Below the pieces are notes generated by a model that worked only from the letters and a program-made list of their open reading frames with translations, was not told the origin of the DNA and did not search any database. Positions 23,691-35,270 of a DNA stretch of 64,000 nucleotides are shown piece after piece (position 1 is the first letter of the stretch; every line of letters begins with the position of its first letter). The stretch covers positions 1,798,001-1,862,000 of the forward strand of contig OX621165.1 in assembly GCA_951640195.1 (NCBI GenBank), given 5' to 3'. A program made the translations under genes and the position numbers. This DNA comes from Porpolomopsis calyptriformis (taxonomy: Eukaryota > Basidiomycota > Agaricomycetes > Agaricales > Hygrophoraceae).

Positions 23691-24260
23691 TGGTCCTGGT
23701 AGCTAGTGCCCACTTGTAGGGCATCTCAGCCTCATCATATCATCCTTGCAACTCATAAATGCTAGCAAGGGTGTGTATTGACATAAGTGTGGATAGGTGG
23801 TCAGTACCTGGATATTCCTCACAGCTAGCTAACACCCACTTGAAGAGGGTCAGCCTTGTTATATCATCTTTGTGACTAGTAAACACCTACTTGAAGAGGG
23901 TCTTAGCTTTATCATATCATCCTTGTGAGTTGTAAATGCCCATGAGGTTGGTCACTAGCATAAGTGTGGATAGGTGGGGGGTTAGAGGGTGAGGGTGAGG
24001 GGTCAGAGGGTGAGGGTGAAGGGCCAGAGGGCCAGGGTGGGTTAGAGGGCTAGGGTGGGGGGTTAGAGAGCAAGGGTGGGTGTCAACACCCAGATGGCTC
24101 TCGTAGCCACCTAACACCTGGTTCTGGAGGGTCTCAGCCTTATCCTATTGTCCTTGTGAGTAGTAAACACCTGTAAGGTTGTCTGCTGACATAAGCATTG
24201 CAACTTGTAAACACCTGCAAGGTTTACTGATGTAAGTATGGATGGGTGGTTGATGCCTGG
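23690..24260 (-). pseudogene. TPR-repeat gene fragment (kinesin-light-chain/NLR-type TPRs)
   Basis: Units of about 126 bp (42 codons) repeat on the minus strand. Each encodes a decayed TPR of the form HP-x-LT-S/L-V-N-LA-x-VY-x-LQG; one is readable at 24245-24180 (HPSILTSVNLAGVYKLQ). In fungi such 42-residue TPR arrays end NACHT/NB-ARC receptor-like proteins or kinesin-light-chain-like proteins and mediate protein contacts. Stops and small indels occur in every unit, and a G-rich block (23974-24080) separates two units. It is a captured or co-mobilised gene fragment within the TIR element. Confidence 0.6.
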
Positions 24261-24488
24261 ATAGTAAGGGTAGCAGCCAATGAGAGAGGGAGGGGTCAAG
24301 GTTGGGATTGAAAAATAAATTACCTAATTTGGGTATAAGCTATAGCCAGCCATGGCTGAGCCACAGTAAACTGTCCTGATTTGGATATGAGCCATCAGGG
24401 ACTGTCAGCTAATAGCTTAGTCTGGCTCAGTTCCACATTGGTCTAGCTCAATAGCTAAGCTGTAGCCAGACTGAGCCATTACAACACT

Positions 24489-25107
24489 ACTGTGCTATAT
24501 AATCTATTACCAGACTGACACCAATTCTGGCATATATTTTAGATCTGATTTAGTTGACAAGACCTTACAATCCATTACCTAGTATTGGCACAATCAATCT
24601 GATACAGCGTCAGAAACATCAGGCATCATGTGTTGGAGCAAGTGATGCTGACGTGTCAGGCAATCTCACTATGTCTTTTTAGGCTATTTGTAGTTATTTG
24701 GATTGTGGCAAAAAAATAATGACAGTGAACATCAAGTCACATGAGAGACTGAGGGTGGTGTTGATGCTTTTGATGCATTGATTGATGCTTGGAGTCAGGC
24801 TGATGCATCGAAAGGTTGAAGGTGTCTGACTCAGCATTGTGCCAACACTGCCATTACCATACTAACCCTGATTTCCCAATGGTGCTATTTTTGACAGTAG
24901 CATTTTGGCTTAACTGCTTAACCATCAAATCTGTGTTTAGAGATGTGTTGTAAACACAATGGATAGGCAGCTATTATAAATACACCTGGCAGTGTATTAG
25001 ATGCAAGGAAGTAATGGCTAGGCACGATGAAGTAGGCAGTACAGTATAAACCAGTCACGGGGCTGTAGAAATTGCCGCTTTGTCACGTGATTGTACTCGA
25101 AGGTGCC
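24489..25107. other. Spacer and probable upstream region of the HEAT-repeat gene
   Basis: No frame. CpG is scarce until about 25020, then frequent. This marks where the gene-associated sequence begins, roughly 90 bp before the start codon. Confidence 0.35.
25083..25090 (+). promoter_or_regulatory. Palindromic E-box TCACGTGA
   Basis: An 8-bp palindrome with the CACGTG core bound by bHLH factors such as fungal Cbf1. It lies 18 bp before the ATG at 25108. It could be a control site or lie within the 5' UTR; this is a sequence match only. Confidence 0.35.
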
Positions 25108-28100
25108 ATGTCCGATGACGCTATGTTCGATGACCTGGATGAAGTGAGTATAAAAAAATAATGCCAATACATTTTTGCCATTTAATTTTCCGCAGACAGA
25201 GCTTCGCGGCGGGAACGGTGAAGTGTACTTATTCCAGTGGCTCTCGGCCTTGGAGAAACAGTGCACGGAGGCAACCCCGGTGTGTTTTGGAGTTGGATTC
25301 TTGTCTCATGTTACCTTACGCGGGTCTATAGTCTCATATCAAATCCCGCCAAGCTGATTTGGAACGCCATATTGTCAAGGTAATACTCGCGCCTGAGCCA
25401 TTTCCTCTGCCGGGACGTGCATTACGAAATCTAGCCGCGAGATGTCTAATAGCGATGTATACTCGAGGGGAAACAAGAACGCTATTCGATACGTTGCAAG
25501 TTTTTCTTAAGGTTGTTGCAGACTTCAAAGTGGTGGATAAAGACTTGAACAAGATGTAAGCTTTGATTGGCTGAAAATGCAGTCCATTTATGTCTAATTA
25601 TGTATGTGTAGCGCTGCCTTCTCTTGCATCGGCGATCTCATGGCGGTATTTGGCGCACAGGTTTGTCTTCTCAGCAACAACGGCAATCGCTTTCTTGAAA
25701 TTTTTTTGCAAAGTTCATGTCGTTCATTGCTGAAATCACAACCATTGCTCTAAAGACTGTTAAATCTTCGAGCGTGCGTTAGCTATTTCACTGTTTTGAT
25801 ATCACTTACATGGTTTGCGATCCAGTCTTCTTTGTTACGATACCATGCCCTGGTGGCGTTGCGAAAGTCACTTAAGACGGTCAAGAGAGCCCTTCCCGAT
25901 GGAACCTACCGCGATGTCCTGAAACAAATGAAATCAGGGCTTGGTGATAAATGTTTGCCAGTACAACGTGCCGTTGCCGATGTTTGTCTTTCCCGTCTTA
26001 TCAACGTTTTTCTCTTTTGAGGCGAATGTTTACAGGTGCTCCTCACTATGCATTCTTCCACTGAACCCAGTATGGCCATATCCGACATCGAATCCATCAT
26101 CACACTCTGCAGCAAGTGTCTAGAGACCGCGGATCAACTTACTCGTCATTTCCTTTCTCGACTTGTCGGGCATCTTCTTGCATCCACCCAAACGGAACGG
26201 ACTTCATCAGAAGCCGAGTCATCTCAAGGGGGAAAGCAAGACTCAGATACCAAAGAAGAATCCTTATCTCCTGGCACAGGATACGAAAGTTCGAGGACTA
26301 GACTGACTCCAGGAGAAATGTTCAACCTGCTCTCTGGCCAATTCAATAAATTGAATGTCTCACGTCGAGTTCGAGTTGGCATTTTCGACTTCTACTCAGC
26401 ACTGCTGAGTGAACTTGGTTCTACCTTTGTAGAATCAAATTACTCACTCATTCTCAGTCATCTCATGAACGAAATTGTATCAAGCCCTCGCAACGCGTCT
26501 ACCCGGTACGACACATTATTAATACGCCACTCAGTTGGCATTCTCTTGAGAGATCTTATTGGAGTCAGAATGCTGAGCGAACAGGGGCAGATTGGAGCCA
26601 TTCAAGAACTTTCTCGCTCTTATCTGAAAAGATGGCCAGCCATGATGCCCGGCCAAGTATCGCCAAATCCTTCTATTCTCGCGGTCGTCCTCCGGGAAAC
26701 TGCTGAATTGCTGAAACAGTTAGGGAATGCCCCCCCCCCTGTGCAGGCTAGTTATTCCATTGATTGATCGTTACCTGACTGACTGCATCCATCGCTAGGA
26801 CGCTGTTGCGGAACCATTGGTAACCTTTCTTGCACATCCAAACCACACGATCCGCGTTACGGCAGCTTGGGCCTTGCGGTGCTTTTGTTATTCAACTCCC
26901 TTGCGCTTGCCCAAGACAATACTCGGCGTGTTGGAAATGCTACAACGCGATCTCAGTTCTCTTCTTCTACCCGTGGCTGCTTCGGAGATTCCCACTCGTA
27001 CACTTGGACATGCTTACGGTCTCTCTGCCTTGATTTCCGTCATACCTGAACGACCGCTCTACGTTTCATTTGACGTGACTGCCAAAGTACTTGATATGGC
27101 CATCCATCTCTTAAAACGAGCTGGCGATCACAATGTTACTGTTGCGGAAGTGGAGATAGAAGTAGCTTGGATCTCTATTGCCTCGCTTATGTCGTTGGGT
27201 CCCAATTTCGTCCGACCTCACTTACCCCAACTCCTCGTCCTTTGGCGGAATGCTCTCCCAAAACCAACAAGCAAAGATTCCACAAGCAACATAGTGCGTA
27301 CCGTCGGGGAATGGGCCTTTCTTCTCCATGTGCGTGAGTGTGCACTGGGTGCCATCCTTCGCTTCTTACAGCACAATTTATCGGCTTTGGTAACCCTCGA
27401 TGTGGCACGGCGAATAGCGTCCGTCCTTAGCAATGCGCTTTCATTTGCAAATAATTTTATCAGTCAGACTGTAGATGATGTGCCGGAGGCCTCACCCGCT
27501 GTACCATCAAATTGTCTTCCTTTAAGGTCCAGAGAAGCTCTGCTTCGTCGCCGCGTCTACGAATGTTTTACTGCTCTTGGATTCTCGAGCATCACGGATT
27601 CCATTCAATCAACGATACTGCAATCGGCAGTGTCCTTGTTTGCGAGTCCTGACAGTTATGCCGGCTCTACTATGCAAGCCGCGATCGCATCCTCTTCTGG
27701 TACCCTTTCTTCCATCTGGCAGAGTATAGATGGGTATGCTTATGGCGTCACATACATCGAGATTCTGGATAACGCCGTCGATGGACCAGAGGAGGATTTC
27801 TCTGCCACCGAAAAGGATCGTTTGAATCGTGACACTATCGAGGTTGCGATAGACGCTTTGGTGGGTTGCTTAAATTTTTCCTAACGCATCATATAATGGA
27901 CCTATCTTTTAGCTTCGTAAACCAGTGCTGGGAGCCTGCGAGCATGATCCGTTATCACTTTGTCAGGTTTATACCACACATACAGAATCTCAGTCATTGG
28001 AGCCACCGCCAGCAGTCACTTCTGTCGTCGATGCGGCAATCGAATTGTTCTCTCAGTTACTACCACTTCAAGATGTATCTGGGGTCACCCGTATCATCGC

Positions 28101-31100
28101 TCAACTCCTGGAGTTAGTGCGCTCACCCAAACTTGAAAAAAATTCCGGACGCAAAGGAGCAGTCCTCATCAACGCAGCTATGGCTCTGGTGCTTACTTTA
28201 CGTCACGCATCAAACTCTCACTTTCGTCGAGCGCGGGAGACTTTCGGTAATCCACAAGTTGCCGCCATTCTGTCTACTTTTTTGAAGGTGCATTTTCCAA
28301 GTAGCCCATCCACTGACCCCAATGTTCACTCTGAGTCTAGGATACACTGGTAGACAACGATCCGGTTCTTCGATTGGCCAGTAGCGAATCCATTGGTCGC
28401 ATAGCCAGTTTGGCTGACACTACGTTCTTGACCAACCAAATCAAACTTTTGGTGGATCAAGTGGTCAATAATCGCGATCCGCATGGACGTGCAGGGTGTG
28501 CCCTTGCCTTTGGTGCCATTTATACTCATGTTGGCGGTTTAGCTGCTGGACCACTCTTGAAAACAACCGTCAACGTGTTGATGTCTTTGAGCAATGACCC
28601 TCACCCTGTGGTACACTATTGGGCACTCAACGCATTGTCTCGTGTCATCAATTCTGCCAGCCTATCGTATTCCTCCTTTGTGTCCAGTACCTTAGGTATG
28701 CTTTTGAAAGTATATCTCCTGGAATCTCACGAACGTGAAGGGGGAACTTTGGTGAATGCAAATATGAGTGGCGATTATCCTGCCTATCCCGTTCTCTGTC
28801 GGATCATTGATGCAGTGATCACCGTGCTTGGTCCTGATATTCAGGAATCTCCTCGAACTAGAACTCTCATCCGGAGCCTTGTCCATGAATTTTCTGTAGA
28901 GGACGATGAAGCTATTTGCGTTGAGGCTCTCAAATGCATCCAACACTTCCTTATGTTTGCACCTGAACATCTCCGCATTCCGGAGTTGGTCGATCGTTTC
29001 AGAGGTTATCTTTCTTCACCTCGTCGACCTCTCAAGCTGGCTTCTATCAACGCACTTTATCAGCTTGTGCAACAGGACGCTCTCTCTATGTCAAGGTTGG
29101 GTGGAGACCGACTAGTCGAAAACCTTTTTGGGATGCTCGACGACGATTCTTCAGTAGAAGGCGTGAAGAATGTCATAACTAGTTGGCTCCAACAAACCGT
29201 CATACATAATCCCTCCGCGTGGATTGATCTGTGTCAAAGAATCATGGCGAGAACGACGGCGTCGCAGCGGGTCGCAGACGCTGCGACAACTCATGCTAGT
29301 CTCCGTGATGACGAAGGAGAGTCACTGAATTTGGGGATGAGTCACGATGGGACTGGCTCCGGGAAGCCACATTTGACTTCTCGCTGGAGGACACAGCTGT
29401 TTGCTCTCCGCTGCTTACACAATATATGCACCATTCTGGCCCAGAGTAGTCGAAAGGAGCACCTCGATGTTACAGTGGCTAAACGTCTAGGGATGCAAAC
29501 ATCTGACCTCCTTGTTTCACGTGTCCCCGATCTTATCAAGATAGCGTTTACGGCCTCAACGGCTGTTGTTTCGGAAATCCGATTGGAAGGACTCCTAGTC
29601 TTACGAGACGTGATTGAGGTATTTTAGCTTGTTAAGCTCTCTTCGTCTTTAACGGTGTCTGCAGATATTCGCGGCCGTCCCAGATCCAGATTATAGCGAC
29701 GCGCTGCTCCTGGAGCAGCACCAGGCTCCCATTACTGCTGCACTAACACCGGCCTTTTCTTCGGACTCTACCCCAGAAATTCTGGCATCTGCTATTAAAA
29801 CAAGTGCAATATTTGTTGGTTGCGGAGTCGTAAAAGACGTAAACAGGATGGGGCGTATACTTCGATTGCTTACAATTGCTCTCGACCAGTCAAGAGGTCA
29901 GTCCTTCTGAAGCTTTTGTGGGAACTTATTCTTTGAGTTGGATCTAATACAATGGCAAGACCCAGGGATGATAACACTGGGAGAGGCTGGGGAATTGGGC
30001 CCGAATGCTTCTGCAATGTTGCGGATATCGACGCTCTCCGCTTGGGCACAGCTCGAGATCGCTTGCTCTACACATTCATACCTGTGCGATATTATAAAAC
30101 CATATCGTCTCACGCTCGCTAAGCTGTGGGTTGTGTCCTTGCGGGACTACGCATGTATTCGAGCAGATTCCGAGTTTCTCTACGATACAACGTCTGTTGC
30201 CCTCGACACCTCCTATTCCAGTCTCGGAAAAGAAGTTCTTTTACCAGTGGGTCACCCCTACGTGCTGTCGCTTCATGTCTGACTAATTTTCATAATCAAG
30301 TACTATCTTGATTCTTGGCCTGTCATCCTCCAAGCTGTAGCGATAGCTTTACAAGTTGACAATCCGGATATCTCTGCTGCGATGAACGGTCGAGAAACTA
30401 CTACAAATGGTACGGTGGATACAAACCGCAACGAACCGGCCGTCTTCTTTTTTGTGATCTTTGGCCTGGTATTCGAAGCCCTTGCGACATCCTCCACGGA
30501 TTCCACCTTGGAGACATCAACTCGCCAAGCTACAGTTATAGCCGCTCTTCAAGTCCTCAAATGTCTTGTACTCCCGAAGTATTCTGGGATGGCCATAATG
30601 GATTCGGTCATATTTGACGAATTCATAAATCTATGTTATCGTTTGGCCATGACAGAGACCGCCGCTACCCAAATTCATCTTGTCGAAATGCTTGCCACCT
30701 TTGCCGCATCCCAAGGACACGGGCAAGCTATGGGTGTGAGGTACGTCGATCTTCACTTCGATTAACTTTTCTCATTCGGCTGATGCTGCTACCTGTCTGA
30801 TAGTTTACTACCTACCTCATTGCGCCCGACGCAAGATCACTGCCTCCGTATTTGTGCCTACACCATTCGGCATGTGGTTTCCAAGTTGGAGCGACCTATT
30901 ATTGGTGAGAGGGACTTATGCGGATTCTCTACATTTCTCACACATGATAGAAGGAATACCCCATGATAAAATCAATTTGCTTGTTGTTTCTTTCTCTGCC
31001 TTCTGCGATGCCGCTTCTGCTGCTACAGAAGCCTCCACAAGAGAAGATATTCGCAGTGGCGCTATCCTCCTTTACAACGGTAAGCCGTCTCTACAACCGT

Positions 31101-32099
31101 CTCCCAACAAAATCATATATATTTATAGATCTACTGAAAGATGAATCTGCGGAGATTGATATTGTCGGCCCTACTCTTCACGTGTTGAAATCTTTGCTTC
31201 AAATTCCAATTCACGCAGACTCGGTTGCACAGGATAAGTTCACTCATTTAGTCCACGCCCTGCTGTCAGCTTGTATCCTTAACATCGATCAGATGTGGTA
31301 TGTATTACCTTGACAATCATTTGTTGAGACGATTTTGAAATTTGACTACAGTGGCCGTCAAGCACAAGTGGCTACCAACAAAATAAAAAACAATCTTCTA
31401 GCAACAGTCTTGATCTTGACTGTTCTCCCTCTTAATATTCAAGTGGGCCAGGTTGTCATTGAGCGGTGTTGTGCTCTCATTTACCAGAAACTTTGTGAAA
31501 ATGAAGAGGCAAGAGCTTTAGCAATTTATCTCCATCCCATGTTAAACCTATATCCCACAGGTATCATTAACAGCTGCTTACTGTGCCAAGACATTGATTG
31601 TTGCATCCACATCTGGGAGTGCTATGCTTTGTCAATGTTCCAAGATCTTGGTTCCCCACCTGATAGAGTATACAGCAACAGTTGTGCCATTGCTAGGTGA
31701 TGGAATGGTTTCTGAATTTCACCTATTGGTAATGGGTGAAATATGGAAATCCTTTTCAGTCTTTTGCTCATCTGTTGCAGAAAATCAGCGTAAGTGAGCT
31801 ACTTGATATGTATTCAGAGTCTGAAATACTTTGTAGGAGTTTGTGTGTTTGATATCTTTCTGCCAATCATTGGGTTACTTCTACAAGCTCAAATGCACAA
31901 TTCTGCTTTAAAAGCCCAAACAGTATCTCAGCTACTTCTGTTTGCTTCATTATCACCATTGACATTTAAGGAAGCTGCAGGAAGGCTAGATCCTGTTATT
32001 AAAGAGATTTTAGAGCAGGCTCTTAGACATGCTGTAGGAGAAGCAACAACCAAGGACCAAATGGTAGTAAAGCCAGCAATTTCTCTGAAATCATTTTAA
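25108..32099 (+). CDS. HEATR5/Laa1-like HEAT-repeat protein (AP-1 trafficking accessory)
   Basis: Nineteen exons join in frame to 6042 nt (2013 residues): 25108-25143, 25196-25279, 25332-25555, 25612-25660, 25714-25773, 25826-25981, 26036-26746, 26799-27860, 27913-28287, 28341-29618, 29665-29896, 29960-30246, 30301-30740, 30804-30904, 30951-31079, 31129-31297, 31352-31508, 31561-31789, 31837-32099. Introns are 46-63 nt. The length fits yeast Laa1 and human HEATR5 (about 2000-2070). HEAT-type helical repeats run throughout; family-typical stretches are RYHALVALRK, AWALRCFCY, GRAGCALAFGAIYTHVGGLA and RRPLKLASINALYQLVQ. The family binds clathrin adaptor AP-1 and aids traffic between trans-Golgi and endosomes. 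Two introns start with GC (26747 and 31509). The start is the first ATG; codon 6 is an alternative. No stops: this appears to be the only functional host gene here. Exons 17-19 are strikingly CpG-poor. Confidence 0.87.
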
Positions 32100-32172
32100 T
32101 AAATCAATTACAAATATTGTGTACAAATAGTTCCTGTTATATGAATCTGTTAACTTGATAAAGATGGATTTT

Positions 32173-32310
32173 TGTAACAGATATAGGTATACTAAAGGAT
32201 GTAATCCTTGTTTATTAGTATTTGTACCTAGTAGTATTTACTAGTATTCACAGTTAGTTTTAACTATCTAGCTATCACTTTTACTTAGTGTTGTTGTGAT
32301 GCTGAGTTAG
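32173..32310. repeat. Partial 'S'-family LTR, reverse orientation
   Basis: TGTAACAGATATAGG... followed by 'aaggatgtaatccttgtttattagtatttgtac' matches the complement of 15239-15009. The match fades by about 32310. It lies only 73 bp after the HEAT-repeat gene stop, so the gene's 3' UTR abuts repeat sequence. Confidence 0.55.
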
Positions 32311-32404
32311 ACACCTCTGATACTTATCAGCATTGATGCAATGTTAACCATCAGTTAGAAGTCAAGTGTCACAGTCCAAACTAGGCTATATACATATAAT
32401 ACTA

Positions 32405-32630
32405 CTATACTGTAAGTCCCTGCCATTTCTACCCTTATCAGCCTTCTCACCATCTTTCTCTTCATTATCCTGCATATTCTGCCACATTTTCTCATATGCC
32501 ATCAGCTCATTATGAAGGTCTTTTACCCTACCTTTCCAGTAATAATCTAACATCTCAAGATTAGCATTATCAAACTTGAAAAGGAGATGAAGTGGGATAG
32601 TAGTTTTAGTTGGAAGGTGTATAACTCAGG
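32405..32630 (-). pseudogene. Short unknown coding fragment
   Basis: An open minus frame of about 70 codons without a clear ATG, with FKFDNANLEMLDYYWKGRV and a charged Glu/Lys-rich C-terminal stretch that looks like a coiled-coil tail. Amino-acid composition is protein-like, unlike the surrounding spacer. Not recognised; it could be the end of a transposon-encoded protein. Confidence 0.3.
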
Positions 32631-33164
32631 ACTGGTAGATAGGTTGATAGTAGGTATGTTAGTATCTGGTAGTGTGGAATCAACAGCATCAGTAGTGTTG
32701 TAACAGCTCAGTCTGGCTCAGCTATAGTCTGGTCTTGATTGGTCTTTCCATATGCAGAAGACTAGACTAGACTGAACTATTGATTTCTGGCTAGTCCAGT
32801 CCAGTCCTATAGCTTAAGCTGTTTAAGCTATTGCAAGCTATATCCAAATAAGGAAATTTTTTTGAATACAGTGTTGAGGGCGCATTTGGAGGTCTGGAAT
32901 ATACCCAAGGTATGTCCATTCAACATAATATTCATATTTACTGTAGTTATAGGGCTACTTTCCCCCCTCCTATATCCCTTTGCAACCTCATAATAGGTGG
33001 CACATGTCAATTGATATAGCTGTCTAATTTTCATAAGGTGACTTGGGGGTAACTTGCCCATTTTACACTTGTAAGGTCCCTCCTACCTCATGCGGAAGTG
33101 GAGAGGGGCAGTGGTAGTGGCAGGTGGCTGGGGCATTGCCAGTGAGGGGAGGTGGTCAGTAGTA

Positions 33165-33770
33165 GTGGGTCCCAGATAGTCCTTCAAGCTAGCTAATGTC
33201 TACTTGTAGAGTATCTCACCCTCATTGTATTGTCCTTGCAATTGGTAAACAAGTGCAAGGTTGTTCACCAGTGTGAGCATGAATAGGTAGGTGGTTAGTA
33301 CCCAGGTGGTCCTCATGGCTGGGTAATACCTAGTTGCAGAGTGTCTCAGCCTCATTGTATTGTCCCTGTGAGTAGTAAATGCTTGCAAGGTTGCTTACTG
33401 ACCTAAGCATGAATAGGTGGTTAGCATGCTTGCAACTAGCTAATACCCACTTGTAGAGGGTCTCAGCCTTGTCGTATCATCCTTGCAGCTTGTAAATGCC
33501 TGCAAGGTTGTTCACCAATGTAAGTGTATCTAGGTAGTTAGCACCCAGATAGCTAATGCCTGCTTGAAGAGCATCTTAGCCTTGTTATATCATCCTTGTG
33601 ACTCATAAACACCTGCGAGGTTGTGGACTGATGTAAGCACAGATAGGTGGGTGGTCAGCACCCCAATAGTCCTCGAAGCCAGCTAGTGCCTGCTAGAAGA
33701 GTGTCTCAGCCACATCATATTATCCTTGCAACTTGTAAATGCTTGCAAGGTTGTGGACCAACATAAGCAT
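33165..33770 (-). pseudogene. TPR-repeat gene fragment, part 1
   Basis: Five tandem units of about 120-126 bp, each a 42-residue TPR on the minus strand. The best reads LTLVNNLALVYQLQGQYNEG followed by E-x-LYK (about 33280-33200). The pattern N-N-LA-VY-Q-QG-Y-EAE-LY is that of TPR_10/TPR_12 repeats in kinesin light chains and fungal NLR-like proteins. Units carry stops between repeats (for example after LYK). The array is interrupted at 33771 by a solo LTR and continues at 34968. Confidence 0.65.
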
Positions 33771-34343
33771 TGATACAACCCCTTGGTCCCCTGAGCTCCA
33801 GAGGACATGTTTTATATATCAATGTGATCCCCAAGATGTCTACTACACTGCTATGATGTCCTCGACTACGCGATTTGGCTTCCTGTCCAGTGAATTATCT
33901 CTGAATTCTCCAACTTTCTTCAAATTTCTCTGAATTCCTCAATTCTTTGATTCGCAATCACAGCTCATATCAAAGGATGCATCTGATAGCCAGACATCCA
34001 TTGTGTATATTTTCATCATTTCCATCAACCCTTTCACTAGTGGCTTCATTCAGAAGTCTCATCCCTTTACTATATAGCATACAAAGGGATCTTTGTTTTC
34101 ACAGATATATTTACTTGTAGATATGTTTGTATCATAGAAATGGAAGATAGATTCCATTGTCCCACATCTAGTCCTTCATGTTTGAGCCTCTTCGACTGCC
34201 TCTAGCACTCTAGAGAGTGCTCAGATTTTCTGGTTTCTTCTATTTCTTCTATTTTCATGATTTCTTTGATAGCTCCTTTCTATTGTACCTCCTATCATCT
34301 CTTGGGGCAGATTCCAGAGCTCAGACAGCTCCACATCACATCA
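33771..34343. repeat. Solo LTR, TGAT...ATCA family, inserted in the TPR array
   Basis: Begins TGATACAACCCCTTGGTCCC and ends CCACATCACATCA. Perfect GCAT repeats flank it (33767-33770, 34344-34347). It is the reverse complement of the family copy at 5618-6180, which also sits at a GCAT site. Confidence 0.9.
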
Positions 34344-34347
34344 GCAT

Positions 34348-34950
34348 AGATGGGTTGTGGATGGGCACAATGAGGAACCATGAATGAATGGGTATTATTG
34401 CCTATTTGTTTTATACCCCTTGTGACCCTGGTAGTTGGCTTGGTCCTGTGGAGGACAGAGATGGGGTTGTGGGGGGTTAGGGGGGAGTAGTGTAGTGAGG
34501 GGAGGGGGGAGGTAGTGGTGGTTGGGTACAATGAGGTATCATGAATGAATAGGCATTACTGCCCATTCATTTCATATTCCAGGTAATCCTCTAGGTTAGC
34601 TTGGTCATGGGGGGTCAGGATAGGGTGAAGCAGTGAGGGGTGGTAGTAGTTGGGTATAATAAGGCACCATGAATAAATGGGCATTACCACCTGTTCGTTT
34701 CATGTGCTGGGTAACCCTCTAGATTGAATTAGTCATGTGTAAGGGGGGGGACAAGGTTGTTGGGATTAGGATAGGGTGGAGCAGCAAGGGGTAGTGGTGG
34801 TTAGGCACAATAAGGCACTATGAATGAATGGGCATTACCGCCTGTTCATTTCATGTGCCAGGCAATCCTATTGGTTATCTCGGTCCTGCGTAGGTACTAA
34901 TAGGGTTGTGGGGGGTCAGAATGAGGTAGGGTAGTGAGAGGTTATAGTTG
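34348..34950. repeat. Four-unit tandem repeat (about 130-170 bp units)
   Basis: Units start near 34348, 34520, 34649 and 34798. Each contains an 'aatgaatgggcattaccgcctgttcatttcat' core followed by a G-rich tail (for example 34480-34512). Related to the blocks at 23054-23690 in the other TIR element. Non-coding. Confidence 0.6.
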
Positions 34951-34967
34951 GGTACAACAAGAGCACA

Positions 34968-35270
34968 CCCTGATATAAGCGCAGATAGGTAGTTGGTACC
35001 TAGATGGTCCTTGTAGCTAGCTAATACCTACTTGTAGAGTATCTTAGCTTTGTTATACTATCCTTGTAAGTCATAAACACCTGTGAGGTCATTTACCAAC
35101 ATAAGTGTGAATAGGTGGTCAGTACCTAGATATTCCTCTCAGCCAGCTAATGCTCACTTGAAGAGTGCCTCAGCTTCATTGTATTGTCCTTGTAAGTTAT
35201 AAACAAGTGCAAGGTTGCTCACCAACATAAGCATGGATGAGTGGTCAGTGCCCAGATGGTGAGAAGGTAG
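34968..35270 (-). pseudogene. TPR-repeat gene fragment, part 2
   Basis: Two to three further 42-codon TPR units on the minus strand, homologous to those at 33165-33770, with frame-breaking changes. They are separated from part 1 by the solo LTR and the four-unit tandem repeat. Confidence 0.5.

Larger units (their letters stand above)
21528..24488. mobile_element. TIR element with TPR gene fragments, copy 1 (Pack-MULE-like)
   Basis: Ends are perfect inverted repeats of at least 25 bp (AGTGTTGTAATGGCTCAGTC...; left at 21528, right complement ending at 24488). The 10-bp flanks ATTGTGCTAT and ACTGTGCTAT differ at one position and look like a target duplication; 9-11 bp is typical of Mutator-like elements. 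No transposase is present. Inside are a G-family solo LTR (22001-23053), GC-rich tandem blocks (23054-23690) and TPR-coding repeats on the minus strand (23690-24260). Without the LTR the element is about 1.9 kb. A second copy is at 32694-35492. Confidence 0.7.

Noticed and set aside
23690..24260. CRISPR-like array (regular repeats with spacers)
   Set aside because: Units are about 126 bp, vary throughout and encode TPRs; the genome is eukaryotic.
28288..28340. Reading through as coding (continues the frame for 22 codons)
   Set aside because: Length 53 is not a multiple of three and the frame stops at 28353; GTGCAT...TCTAG splicing restores the family sequence.
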